A DNA stretch of 64,000 bases from positions 85,652 through 149,651 of the forward strand of contig CAWCUK010000008.1 in NCBI GenBank assembly GCA_963798775.1, in the 5' to 3' direction. Below are positions 1 through 8,897 of this stretch, in pieces (position 1 is the stretch's first letter; each line of letters begins with the position of its first letter). A program made the position numbers and the translations under genes. Source of the DNA: CAWCUK01 sp963798775. Its GTDB lineage: Bacteria > Bacteroidota > Ignavibacteria > Ignavibacteriales > Ignavibacteriaceae. Under the pieces are notes generated by a model. It had not been told where the DNA came from. It saw only the letters and a program-made list of their open reading frames with translations, and ran no database searches.

Positions 1-902
1 TCTTCTCTCAACTTCTGAGAAGCTAAAGCAGTTTGTATATTTTCGTTTGTAGCTGAAATTAATCTAATATCAACTTGAATTAATTCATTGCCTCCGACAT
101 GCCTCAGCTGCTTATCTTGAATAGTTCGAAGTAACTTTGACTGAAGCTGAAGCGGAAGCTCACATACTTCATCCATAAAAAAGGTCCCGCCGTTCGCGAA
201 TTCCAGGAGTCCGATTTTCTTTTTATTTGCTCCCGTAAACGCGCCTTTTTCATAACCAAATATTTCAGCTTCAAAAAGATTTTCTGGAAAAGCTCCGCAA
301 TTTACGGGCACAAACGGTTTTAATTTTCGTTTGCTATGAGCATGGATACTTCTGGCAATAAGTTCTTTCCCCGTACCGCTCTCGCCTGTTATTAAAATAT
401 TCGCCTCGCTATCAGCAACAGATTCTACCATTTCAAAAACTTTTCTCATTTGGGAACTGCAGCCTATGAGATTATCAAATTTAAATTTCTCCTCTAACTG
501 CATAAGTAAATTGTTTCGCTCCAAAAATAAATTTCTGTGTCTGAGTGCTTTTTCTGTTACCATATTTATTTGTTCAGCGTCAAAAGGTTTTTCAATAAAA
601 TCAAAAGCGCCTAATTTCATTGCCGAAACCGCTCTATCAATTGTTCCATACGCGGAAAAAATTACCACCGGAATAAAGGCATCATATTTTTGAACCATTT
701 CTAAAATCTGTAGCCCATCAATTTCCGGCATTAATAAATCGGTAAAAACGATATCGATATTTTCTTCTTCCAAGATATTTTTTGCTTTTTGAGGATTTGA
801 TAAAAGGACGGCTTTACCGCCTTGCGCTTCAATTATTTTACCGCAGCCGCGCAGCATATCTTCTTCATCATCAATAACTAAAATTCTTGCTTTAGTTTTC
901 AA
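1..902 (-). CDS. Sigma-54-dependent response regulator (NtrC family), partial
   Basis: The gene runs off the left edge, so only about 300 N-terminal residues are visible. Residues 1 to about 120 are a receiver domain with the acidic pair D11/D12 and the likely phospho-acceptor D55 in FTDLLMPEIDG. An AAA+ sigma-54 activator domain follows, with Walker A GESGTGKE, the sigma-54 contact loop GAFTGA, and Walker B GGTFFMDEV. The C-terminal DNA-binding domain would lie outside the window. The best start is a TTG at 902, directly before KTKARILVIDDEED; no ATG fits. It begins 13 bases after the histidine kinase stop, so the two form a cognate pair and probably one operon. The family activates sigma-54 promoters after phosphorylation. 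The target genes are not visible. Confidence 0.9.
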   Translation of the reverse strand, partial: MKTKARILVIDDEEDMLRGCGKIIEAQGGKAVLLSNPQKAKNILEEENIDIVFTDLLMPEIDGLQILEMVQKYDAFIPVVIFSAYGTIDRAVSAMKLGAFDFIEKPFDAEQINMVTEKALRHRNLFLERNNLLMQLEEKFKFDNLIGCSSQMRKVFEMVESVADSEANILITGESGTGKELIARSIHAHSKRKLKPFVPVNCGAFPENLFEAEIFGYEKGAFTGANKKKIGLLEFANGGTFFMDEVCELPLQLQSKLLRTIQDKQLRHVGGNELIQVDIRLISATNENIQTALASQKLRE

Positions 903-915
903 AATAATTCCCCAA

Positions 916-2634
916 TTAATTTAGAGGTAATAAAATTTTAAAGGACGTATATTTTCCGACTTCACTCGCGGCTTCTATTTTTCCTTTATGGCGTAATATA
1001 ATTGCTTTAGAAATTGCCAGGCCCAAGCCCGTTCCATTATCGTGTGTTTTAGTTGTATAAAAAGGGTCATAAATTTTTTCTAAAACTTCATTCGGAATTC
1101 CCATTCCGTTATCAGTAATTTTTAACGAAATATAATTTATCTCCGTTTTGTTTATAGCACTAACACTTCTTTTTTCAATTTCCGCTTCAATTTTTATTTC
1201 CCCTTTCTGATCAACTGCATCAAAAGCATTATTTAGTATGTTTATTAATACTTGCTCAATCTGATCTTTATCAATAAAAACCGGAGGTAATTCAGGATTA
1301 ATTCTATTTACCATATTTATTTGTTTCGAATGAAATCTTGGTTTAAGAAGATAAAGACAATCATCAAGCGATTTAGTAATTGACTGCGGTTTAGGATTAA
1401 AAGGCATACGCTGAGAATAATTCAGCAGACTTTTGGTGTACTTATTTATTCTTTTAGTTTGATTTTTTATAATCATTAAATCTTCAATATATTTTGGAGG
1501 ATAATCTTTTTGAAGATTTAGCGCATCAACATGAGAGGCGATAATTCCGAGCGGAGTATTTATTTCGTGAGCAACGCTGTCAACAAGTTCACCAATTGAC
1601 GCTAGTTTTGCCGCTTGGTTTAATTGATCTTGAAAATTTTGCCGCTGCTTAAGAAGGCGATTTGTTTCTTCCGCACGGATTTTTTTTGCGTTAGTAAAAT
1701 AAAGCAGTGAACCAAGCGATAAAATAACAATTAGAATAATTACGCCTAATCCGAAAAAAAGAGTAAATTTTCCTCTTAAACTCGCCGTAACTTCAGGAAG
1801 AAAAGTTGAAACGGCTAAAATCCATTTTTCATCATTTAACTCAATAGGCATATACGCCATTATTTTTGGCGGCTCATCACCTATAGTATATTCTCCGATA
1901 GACGCGCCTCCTTCAATCATTTTCTTTTGAATTGTAAAAGAAGAGTGGCAGGAAACGCAGTCATCCGATTTTTGAGTTATGCTTCTCAACAGCATTTCAC
2001 TGTGGGTTGGATGATAAATTAATCTTCCGCTGCCTTCAAGAACCCAAGCAAAATCTCCCTCACCAAGTTTTAACGGGGCAACATATTTTTTAACAAGTAT
2101 ATCAAAATTGATAAGAAATCCTACATACTCTATTTTATTAATTGGTTTAAGCATAACAAAATAGAGTCCGCTTTCAGGACGATCTTTTTGGAGGGAATTA
2201 ATCCTAGAAAACCAAATATCATTATTTGTAAAATGAAAATTATGATACGTAGATTTACTCGTAATCCAAGAAGGAAGTGTCCGGCCGACCGAGTAAATAA
2301 TCTCACTATTCTTGTTGAAAAAGAAAATTGCTGTAACAATTTTTTCGCTGTAGTGGTTGTATATCAAATTGGAGCTTACTTTAACAGCCTCCAGATTAGA
2401 TTTTTCTACATTGGGAAAATCCGCTAAAAATTGCAAATCCTGGTTCAACTGGTTCAAGTAAATTTCTATACCGGAAGCCGCAGCTCTTACCATCTCCATT
2501 TGCTGCCGCTGATGACTTTCCTTCGCGTCATTTAAAGTATATTCATAAATTTTGATAACGCTGAGAACGAAGATTATGGTGATAAGAACTGTACCCGTGA
2601 TGAATAAAATCTTTATGATTTTATCTTTTTTCAA
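916..2634 (-). CDS. Sensor histidine kinase with haem-c motif in its sensor domain
   Basis: A 572-residue membrane kinase. TM1 is at about residues 8-27 and TM2 at about 291-313, and the roughly 260-residue domain between them looks like a Cache/PAS-type sensor. That domain contains CVSCH at residues 226-230, the covalent haem-c attachment motif, which is unusual in a kinase and suggests redox or gas sensing. The cytosolic part has the HisKA H-box VAHEINTPL (H356) and a HATPase_c domain with N-box NNAFDA, DNGMGIP and GTGLGL motifs. It would phosphorylate the adjacent sigma-54 response regulator. It lies downstream of the pectin genes behind a terminator, so it need not control them. Haem binding is inferred from the motif only. 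Confidence 0.9.
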   Translation of the reverse strand: MKKDKIIKILFITGTVLITIIFVLSVIKIYEYTLNDAKESHQRQQMEMVRAAASGIEIYLNQLNQDLQFLADFPNVEKSNLEAVKVSSNLIYNHYSEKIVTAIFFFNKNSEIIYSVGRTLPSWITSKSTYHNFHFTNNDIWFSRINSLQKDRPESGLYFVMLKPINKIEYVGFLINFDILVKKYVAPLKLGEGDFAWVLEGSGRLIYHPTHSEMLLRSITQKSDDCVSCHSSFTIQKKMIEGGASIGEYTIGDEPPKIMAYMPIELNDEKWILAVSTFLPEVTASLRGKFTLFFGLGVIILIVILSLGSLLYFTNAKKIRAEETNRLLKQRQNFQDQLNQAAKLASIGELVDSVAHEINTPLGIIASHVDALNLQKDYPPKYIEDLMIIKNQTKRINKYTKSLLNYSQRMPFNPKPQSITKSLDDCLYLLKPRFHSKQINMVNRINPELPPVFIDKDQIEQVLINILNNAFDAVDQKGEIKIEAEIEKRSVSAINKTEINYISLKITDNGMGIPNEVLEKIYDPFYTTKTHDNGTGLGLAISKAIILRHKGKIEAASEVGKYTSFKILLPLN

Positions 2635-2733
2635 AACATAAATTCTCTTTGTTAATTTTTATTTTAATTCTTTTTACGGAATAAAACAACAAAAAGATTT
2701 TAACTAAAAATATTTTTGCCCGATACGCAAAAA

Positions 2734-2762
2734 AAAAGCCTCTCAAAAAAGAAAGGCTTTTT
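2734..2762 (-). terminator. Rho-independent terminator after the pectin locus
   Basis: A hairpin with AAGCCT and AGGCTT arms around an A-rich loop, followed on the minus strand by a run of T. It lies just downstream of the LarA-like gene and separates the pectin locus from the two-component system. Confidence 0.75.
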
Positions 2763-2784
2763 AGTACAAATTATATTCAAGTTA

Positions 2785-4050
2785 TTAAAATCGTTCTTTA
2801 AATGCCCACAAACCAAGCGCCGGATTCGAAATATAAAATATCTCTTCCCCGTTTACATTATTTATTCCGTCCTTTAATTTAGCGGGATCATATTTTTTAA
2901 TAGTTTCCTCAATATCAGCAAAATTATAATTAACGTTTATTACTTCCTCCTTAGTTAAAAAGCCCGGCGCGTAAGTTATTTTAAATCTTCCCTCCGAAGA
3001 TCCGTGTATAAGATGAGCAGCCGCTCCAAGACTATTTTGCAAGTCCTCGTTTTCTTCAATTAATTTTAGAACCTTCTCTGTTCCGAAATATCCGTACTTA
3101 CGAATCATTTTATCATTCCCGGGATCTTCACCAAATTTAGCCACTCCGGGCGCTATTATAATTAATTCTCCGTCATCATCAATTGCCATTCTTGTTCTAT
3201 AAATACTTTTATTTCCTAACCAAGTAGTTCTAAATTCAGACGGATCTAAATATACAACAACCTTTTTTAGAGGTTTATCAAGCAGAATAAAATTTTCTTT
3301 TAAAGATAAATCCGCCGCTAAATTAAAAGTTTCATAATCATCACCGATAAATAGACCTTTAACACCAAGCTTACCTTCTTCATCTTTACCGACAACAGTT
3401 AATACATAAACAATAGGAAGATCATCGGCAAAATTTTCAGAACCGTAATTCAGTACTCTCCTCACGGGAGAATCGGCCCGGCCCATGATTTTCTCCATTC
3501 CGTAAGCGGCGCCTAAAAAATGAGATTTATTTATTCCTTCCTTACCGCCGGTTCCTATAAAAATATTCTTATTAAAATTTGCCATTCCAATAACTTCATG
3601 CGGGACAACTTGTCCTATTGAAAGAATTAAATCATATTTTCCTTCAACCATCATTTTATTTACTTGAATAGGAATCGAATAATTTACTTTTCCATCGGAG
3701 ACAGTTTTCACAAAGTCAGACGGAACAATTCCTAATGTATTTAAATCGGTTCTCCAGTTATGAATACGAAAAAGGGATTGAGGAATTGTAGGATACATTA
3801 GAGCGATTTCATCTTTTGTCATAGGATAATGTGTACCAATAGCCGGTAAAATATCAGTTAAAGCTTTTCCGTAAAACTCATAAACAAATTCGGTAATAGG
3901 GCCGGCAAAAGAATGAAAGCGTGTGATATCGGGCGGTACGGCTATAACTTTCTTCTTTATGCCTAATTTTTTACATGTACCGAAAACAGCTTCTTTTATT
4001 TCGGCATTAGATAAAATTCCATGATCCGCTATTTTTTGTAAATATAACAT
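2785..4050 (-). CDS. LarA/DUF2088-family protein (nickel-pincer racemase/epimerase-like)
   Basis: About 421 residues related to lactate racemase LarA. The family signature IGTHYPMTKDEI resembles LarA GTHRxMT, and a second conserved block, GQVVPHEVIGMANF followed by GTGGKEGI, is also present. Characterised members use a nickel-pincer cofactor to racemise or epimerise 2-hydroxyacids, including aldonic acids, so a sugar-acid substrate such as an aldonate fits the locus. I chose the ATG at 4050, with AAGG upstream and 16 bases after the SDR stop. An upstream TTG at 4101 would overlap the SDR gene. The LarB/C/E cofactor genes are not visible here. The substrate is unknown. Confidence 0.75.
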   Translation of the reverse strand: MLYLQKIADHGILSNAEIKEAVFGTCKKLGIKKKVIAVPPDITRFHSFAGPITEFVYEFYGKALTDILPAIGTHYPMTKDEIALMYPTIPQSLFRIHNWRTDLNTLGIVPSDFVKTVSDGKVNYSIPIQVNKMMVEGKYDLILSIGQVVPHEVIGMANFNKNIFIGTGGKEGINKSHFLGAAYGMEKIMGRADSPVRRVLNYGSENFADDLPIVYVLTVVGKDEEGKLGVKGLFIGDDYETFNLAADLSLKENFILLDKPLKKVVVYLDPSEFRTTWLGNKSIYRTRMAIDDDGELIIIAPGVAKFGEDPGNDKMIRKYGYFGTEKVLKLIEENEDLQNSLGAAAHLIHGSSEGRFKITYAPGFLTKEEVINVNYNFADIEETIKKYDPAKLKDGINNVNGEEIFYISNPALGLWAFKERF

Positions 4051-4066
4051 AACTTTTTGCCTTAAA

Positions 4067-4915
4067 TTAAACTCCGGAATAGGCTGTAAATCCGCCGTCA
4101 ACGGGAAGAATTATTCCGGTAATAAATTTTGATAAATCGGATAATAAAAATAAAGCGGCTCCTCTCAAATCATTAGGATCACCGAATCTTCCCATCGGCG
4201 TGGAATTTATAATTTTTTTACCTCTAGCCGTTAGTTCGCCGGTTTCTTCATCTGTTAATAAAAATTTATTTTGTTCAGAAAGGAAAAATCCGGGAACGAT
4301 AGCGTTAGCACGAACATTTGTTTTGGCAAAGTGCACAGCAAGCCATTTTGTAAAATTATTTATTGCTGCCTTTGCGCCGGAATACCCAATAACGCGTGTT
4401 AGCGGCAGAATTGAAGCGACGGATGAAATATTAATTATAGAACCTTCTTTTTTATTAATCATATCTTTGGAAAACACTAAAGTTGGAAGAAGAGTGCCGG
4501 TATAATTTAAATCAGTTACTTTTCTTATTTCTTCTATGTCCAATCCAAAAAAAGAATCAGAAAGATTATTTTCTCCCGCGGAAATTTCTTCAAGTTTAGC
4601 AGTCGCTCCAGGAAAATTTCCGCCGGCGCAATTGATCAAAAAATCTATTTTACCTAACTCATCATTTATCTTTGCTTTTGCTTCGATAAGAGAATTCTTA
4701 TCAATAACATTTCCTTTAACACTTATAAGTTTGATATTTTTTTCCGCTGCTTTTGAAAGAAGCAGATCAGTCGGTTCTTTGCCGCTTCTGCTGAGGGAAG
4801 CAACATTTAGATTCGCGGAAAGTAGAGCGTCAACAATTGCAGAACCGAGAACACCGCTTCCGCCGGTTATAACACAATTTTTATTGCTTAAATCTTGAAA
4901 GGATAAATTATTCAT
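4067..4915 (-). CDS. SDR-family oxidoreductase, probable mannonate/fructuronate reductase type
   Basis: A 282-residue classical short-chain dehydrogenase. It has the nucleotide motif TGGSGVLG (residues 17-24), an NCAGG motif near residue 95, catalytic S164/S165, Y178 and K182 in YSGAKAAI, and a C-terminal LPVDGGF motif. In uronate loci this subgroup often reduces D-fructuronate to D-mannonate, which would pair with UxaE in the same locus. That assignment is inferred from context and overall likeness. It is followed by the LarA-like gene and preceded 15 bases upstream by the Gfo/Idh/MocA gene, consistent with one transcript. Confidence 0.75.
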   Translation of the reverse strand: MNNLSFQDLSNKNCVITGGSGVLGSAIVDALLSANLNVASLSRSGKEPTDLLLSKAAEKNIKLISVKGNVIDKNSLIEAKAKINDELGKIDFLINCAGGNFPGATAKLEEISAGENNLSDSFFGLDIEEIRKVTDLNYTGTLLPTLVFSKDMINKKEGSIINISSVASILPLTRVIGYSGAKAAINNFTKWLAVHFAKTNVRANAIVPGFFLSEQNKFLLTDEETGELTARGKKIINSTPMGRFGDPNDLRGAALFLLSDLSKFITGIILPVDGGFTAYSGV

Positions 4916-4930
4916 TATTACGCTCTCTTT

Positions 4931-5929
4931 TTAAAAAATTTTATTTGAATAAATTCTTAATATTAATTCAGTTGAGATCTTTGCGGATTCGCCTGTTATA
5001 AAGGGATCAACATTATAATTAATTGAATTTATAAAATCAGCAACAACAGCTTTATGGCCGGAAATATCTGTTACAAAAGCTGAAGCAGCGCCGCTATTTA
5101 TATTCATTTCAACTGATTTACTAGGATTTTCGATTCCATCAATTAACCATTTTAATATAGCATCATTTTCCAAAAAAACAGTTCCTTTTTCGGAATGAAT
5201 TTCAAATCTTGCGTCAAACCCCGGCTTAGCGGCTGTAGATACTACAATTGTCCCTATCATCCCGTTTGAATGGCGTAGTAAAGCGACTCCATGATCTTCG
5301 GTTTCTATTTTATGTACAAAAGTATCATAAGAACTTACAACTTTATCAGGTGCTCCAAAGAACCAGGAATAAAGGTCGATGTAATGCGAAGCTTGCTGAA
5401 TAAACGGACCTCCGCCGTCAATTTCCCAAGTTCCTCTATACTCCGAAGAATCATAATAATTTTGATCTCTATAATTTTTCACTCTTAAATCGACAGAAAA
5501 AATTTTCCCCAATTTTCCTTCAGTAATAATTTTTTTAATTATTTTATTATCGGGACTGAATCTTCTTTGATACGCCACTCCTAATTTTACCCCAGCATTT
5601 TTGCAATAATTTATCATCAGATTAATTGCATTCAAAGAAATGTCCAAAGGTTTTTCCGTAAGTACATGCTTTCCCATTTTCGCGGCTTCAATAGCAGTTT
5701 TATGATGGAGCCCGTTAGGAGTGCAAATAATTACGGCATCAAAATCTTCTTTAAATTCATGAAGTTTTTCCGCAACGGCAATGTTATAATTTTCTTCTAA
5801 TTTTTCTTTGCTGCTCCGGGAAATAAATCCCGCAAGCTGAGCGTTTTCAATTTCATTTATTACTCTAACATAAGTAGAGCTAATATTTCCGCTGCCTATT
5901 ATTACGAATCTTATTAAAGGATTATTCAT
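4931..5929 (-). CDS. Gfo/Idh/MocA-family oxidoreductase
   Basis: A 332-residue NAD(P)-dependent sugar or sugar-acid oxidoreductase. The N-terminal Rossmann motif is IGSGNIS (residues 11-17) and the family EKPLD motif is at 92-96, with the catalytic-type lysine in EKP. A C-terminal alpha/beta substrate domain follows, with GGGPFIQQASHYID. There is no signal peptide, so it is cytosolic. Its place between the TRAP transporter and the SDR suggests action on a pectin-derived monomer such as a uronate, aldonate or deoxy-sugar. Substrate and direction cannot be read from sequence. Confidence 0.8.
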   Translation of the reverse strand: MNNPLIRFVIIGSGNISSTYVRVINEIENAQLAGFISRSSKEKLEENYNIAVAEKLHEFKEDFDAVIICTPNGLHHKTAIEAAKMGKHVLTEKPLDISLNAINLMINYCKNAGVKLGVAYQRRFSPDNKIIKKIITEGKLGKIFSVDLRVKNYRDQNYYDSSEYRGTWEIDGGGPFIQQASHYIDLYSWFFGAPDKVVSSYDTFVHKIETEDHGVALLRHSNGMIGTIVVSTAAKPGFDARFEIHSEKGTVFLENDAILKWLIDGIENPSKSVEMNINSGAASAFVTDISGHKAVVADFINSINYNVDPFITGESAKISTELILRIYSNKIF

Positions 5930-5979
5930 TTTTGAATATTGTTTATTATACTTTACAATGAATTTTTGTTAATAAAAAA

Positions 5980-6003
5980 GGGACTTAGATAAATCTAAAT
6001 CCC
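5980..6003 (-). terminator. Rho-independent terminator after the TRAP genes
   Basis: Arms GGGACTTAGAT and ATCTAAATCCC with a 2-base loop; on the minus strand it is followed by six T. It lies 40 bases after dctM and before the Gfo/Idh/MocA gene, so the latter may be read from its own promoter or by read-through. Confidence 0.75.
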
Positions 6004-6043
6004 TCATGTAAAACAAATATATAAATTTTCTTATAAACTAATT

Positions 6044-7342
6044 TTAATACCCAAAAAATTTAGGTACGAATAAACTTATTTCCGGAAGATATGTGATTAA
6101 AAGAAGCGCGCCTATCATTGCCAAAAACATCGGCATTAATGGCTTTAACACTTTTGAAATTGAAATATCCGCTACAGAACAACCGACAAATAATACACTA
6201 CCCACCGGAGGCGTACATAAGCCAATGCATAAATTTACAATCATTATTATTCCGAAATGAATCGGATCAATTCCCAACGAATTAGCTACGGGCAAGAAAA
6301 TAGGAGTAAAAATTAAAACGGCGGGGGTCATGTCCATAAATGTACCGATAAAAAGCAAGATAAAATTGATAATCAATAAGATTACAACTTTATTACTTGA
6401 TAAAGATAATAGAGCCGCTGAAACATTTTGCGGAATATTTTCATACGCCATTATCCAAGACATGGCCATTGATGTTCCGATTAGCAGCATTACAATTGCT
6501 GTCGTGGAAGCGCTATCCAGAAGAATACTCGGAATATCTTTCCATTTAGTTTCCTTATAAACAAAAACAGAAAGAATAAAAGCGTAAAGTACCGCGATAG
6601 CGGAAGCTTCCGTAGCCGTAAAATATCCGGCAACAATTCCACCGATAACAATAATAATTAAAAGTAGACTCGGAATCGCATTAAGAAAAATTTTAAAACC
6701 TTCACCGAAAGTAATATCGAAATTAACTTTATAATTATGTTTTTTAGCGTAAACAAACGCAACGCTCATTAATGAAAGCCCCATTAATATTCCCGGCAAA
6801 TAACCCGCGAGAAATAACGCCGCAATAGAAACTCCGCCGCTGGCCAAAGAATAAACAATAAGAATATTACTGGGAGGAATCACCAATCCTGTAGTCGCAG
6901 AAGTAATATTAACAGCGGCAGAAAATGAAGGATCGTACCCTTCTTTTTTCATAACCGGAGTCATAAAACCTCCGATTGCAGATGCGGCGGCAACAGCCGA
7001 ACCGGAAATTGCACCGAAAAGCATACTAGCAATAATATTTACAAAAGCTAAACCTCCGGGAAGTTTACCGACTAAAACTTTTGCCAAATCTATTAGACGT
7101 CGTGCTATTCCGCCCCTGTTCATTAGCTGACCAGCGAGAATAAAAAACGGAATTGCCAGAAGTGTAAAACTATCTATACCAACAGCCATTCTTTCCGCGA
7201 CAGTAGTTAACGCTGGAAACGGTTTAACACTTAAAAGCATAGTAGCCAGAGTTGCTATACCAATACTAAATGAAATGGGAACACCTAATGAAAGCAGTAT
7301 AATAAAAGTTAAAACTAGGACTAAAATTTGTGTAATTTCCAT
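6044..7342 (-). CDS. dctM: TRAP transporter large permease subunit (DctM type)
   Basis: A 432-residue, very hydrophobic protein with many predicted membrane helices, matching the usual DctM/SiaM length of about 425-435 residues. It carries typical blocks such as LAIPFFILAGQLMNRGG, FGAISGSAVAAASAIG and PPSNILIVYS. It forms the ion-coupled channel of a tripartite TRAP transporter with the DctQ and DctP genes immediately upstream. In this locus the likely cargo is galacturonate or another monomeric uronate entering from the periplasm. Substrate choice is inferred from the neighbours. Confidence 0.93.
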   Translation of the reverse strand: MEITQILVLVLTFIILLSLGVPISFSIGIATLATMLLSVKPFPALTTVAERMAVGIDSFTLLAIPFFILAGQLMNRGGIARRLIDLAKVLVGKLPGGLAFVNIIASMLFGAISGSAVAAASAIGGFMTPVMKKEGYDPSFSAAVNITSATTGLVIPPSNILIVYSLASGGVSIAALFLAGYLPGILMGLSLMSVAFVYAKKHNYKVNFDITFGEGFKIFLNAIPSLLLIIIVIGGIVAGYFTATEASAIAVLYAFILSVFVYKETKWKDIPSILLDSASTTAIVMLLIGTSMAMSWIMAYENIPQNVSAALLSLSSNKVVILLIINFILLFIGTFMDMTPAVLIFTPIFLPVANSLGIDPIHFGIIMIVNLCIGLCTPPVGSVLFVGCSVADISISKVLKPLMPMFLAMIGALLLITYLPEISLFVPKFFGY

Positions 7343-7353
7343 AAAACTTTTTC

Positions 7354-7869
7354 TTAATTAAGAGATGTTTTTTTATTTGAATTTTTATTTTCTTCGGATA
7401 AAGAACCCGAATGATTTACAATAATTAAAACCGTATAAACAATAATTATTATACCGGAAATGGGAATTGACAAATAAACATAACCTAAAGGAATACCCAG
7501 AGCGGCTGAAGTCTGATGTAATCGTAAAGTAATTGCTACTAAATTTACACCTCCAATAATCATAACAAGAAGACTAAAAAGTGCAATACATATTTCAATA
7601 AAAATATCCAGATATATTTTAGATTTTCCCGTTAGTTTTGTAGGAAGTAAATCAATCGCAAGATGCATTTTTTGTCCCGCTACAAAAGCAGCGCCTATTA
7701 AACCGACCCAAATTAATAAATATCTGGCAAGTTCATCTGTAAATGAACTTGGATTATCTAAAACAAATCTAGTAAATACTTGCCAAAGAACATTTATAAC
7801 AAGTACTGCCATAAGCACAATTAGGAACCATCCCAAAGCTTTATCTAAAGTTTTTTTAAATTTATTCAT
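7354..7869 (-). CDS. dctQ: TRAP transporter small permease subunit (DctQ type)
   Basis: 171 residues with four hydrophobic segments, typical of the DctQ membrane subunit, including the family block RYLLIWVGLIGAA near residue 48. It lies 11 bases before dctM and 1 base after dctP, so the three are co-transcribed and probably translationally coupled. It bridges the periplasmic binding protein and DctM. Confidence 0.92.
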   Translation of the reverse strand: MNKFKKTLDKALGWFLIVLMAVLVINVLWQVFTRFVLDNPSSFTDELARYLLIWVGLIGAAFVAGQKMHLAIDLLPTKLTGKSKIYLDIFIEICIALFSLLVMIIGGVNLVAITLRLHQTSAALGIPLGYVYLSIPISGIIIIVYTVLIIVNHSGSLSEENKNSNKKTSLN

Positions 7870-7870
7870 A

Positions 7871-8863
7871 CTATTTTATCTTATTAATTTCTGTTAAAAT
7901 ATTATTCACTTCAGGATCTTTCCCATACTCCTTCAACATCGGCTGAACTTGTTCAATAAATTTTGATTTATCGGGATGAATAATTTTTACTCCGGCTTCT
8001 TCAACTTTTTTTAAAGCGTCTTCCGTAGCTTCCTTCCAAAGTTTTTTTTCGTACTGAGCAGACTCATCAGCCGCCTGCTGTACCCACTTCTGCTCCTGCG
8101 GTGTTAAATCATTCCAAATAATTGTGCTAATTACAAGGACATCCGGAACCGCGGTATGTTCGTCTAAAGAATAATATTTACAAACTTCATAATGTCTTGA
8201 TAAATAAAAACTGGGCGGATTATTTTCAGCGCCGTCAACTACGCCTTGCTGCAATGCTGTATAAAGCTCACCCCAAGCAATCGGAGTAGGAGAACCGCCT
8301 AATGCCTTTACCATCTGTAACGAAGTAGCGCTTTCTTGCACTCTTATTTTCAATCCATTTAAATCAGCCGGTGTATTTATGGGTTTGTTAATAGTATAAA
8401 AACTTCTTGTTCCCGCATCATAGTAGCATAAACCTCTGAATAAATATTCTTCTGTATTCGTTAATATTTTTCTGCCTTCGGGACCTTCTAAAAATTTAAA
8501 TCTCTGCTCATCATTTTTAAATATATAAGGAAGGCTAAAAACTTTAAAAGAAGGGACAAATACTTCTAAAACACTTGCCGAAACCTTCGTCATACCTAAA
8601 CTCCCTATTTGGAGCAGTTCAAGAGTTTCTCGTTCCGTACCTAATTCCTGGCTTGGATAAATTTGAATTTTAACTTTTCCGTTTGATATTTTCTCCAAAC
8701 GCTCGGCCATAAATTGCATCGATTTATGAACGGGTGTAGAAGGAGAAAGCGCGTGCCCCAAACGTATTATTTTAACTTTACTTTGACTGCCGCATCCGAT
8801 AAATCCCAAAATTAAAAATAAAATTAGAAATTTAGGCAGGAGAATTTTTTTAAAGTATGTCAT
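7871..8863 (-). CDS. dctP: TRAP transporter substrate-binding lipoprotein (DctP type)
   Basis: 330 residues. The N-terminal hydrophobic segment ends in a lipobox-like LGFIGC with C24 as the likely lipidated residue, so it is probably tethered in the periplasm. The DctP fold is indicated by GHALSPSTPVHKS, IRVQESATS with the conserved arginine that binds a ligand carboxylate, GGSPTPIAWGELYTALQQGVVDGAENNP, and a C-terminal helix. Ligands of the family are carboxylates. In this locus D-galacturonate or a related uronate is the sensible guess. It is the first gene of the dctPQM set and follows uxaE by 34 bases. Confidence 0.93.
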   Translation of the reverse strand: MTYFKKILLPKFLILFLILGFIGCGSQSKVKIIRLGHALSPSTPVHKSMQFMAERLEKISNGKVKIQIYPSQELGTERETLELLQIGSLGMTKVSASVLEVFVPSFKVFSLPYIFKNDEQRFKFLEGPEGRKILTNTEEYLFRGLCYYDAGTRSFYTINKPINTPADLNGLKIRVQESATSLQMVKALGGSPTPIAWGELYTALQQGVVDGAENNPPSFYLSRHYEVCKYYSLDEHTAVPDVLVISTIIWNDLTPQEQKWVQQAADESAQYEKKLWKEATEDALKKVEEAGVKIIHPDKSKFIEQVQPMLKEYGKDPEVNNILTEINKIK

Positions 8864-8897
8864 GAATAAAATCTGTTAGGTTGAACAATAAGTATGT

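Noticed and set aside
4051..4101. Upstream TTG start for the LarA-like gene
   Set aside because: It would overlap the SDR gene; the ATG at 4050 has a better ribosome site and spacing.
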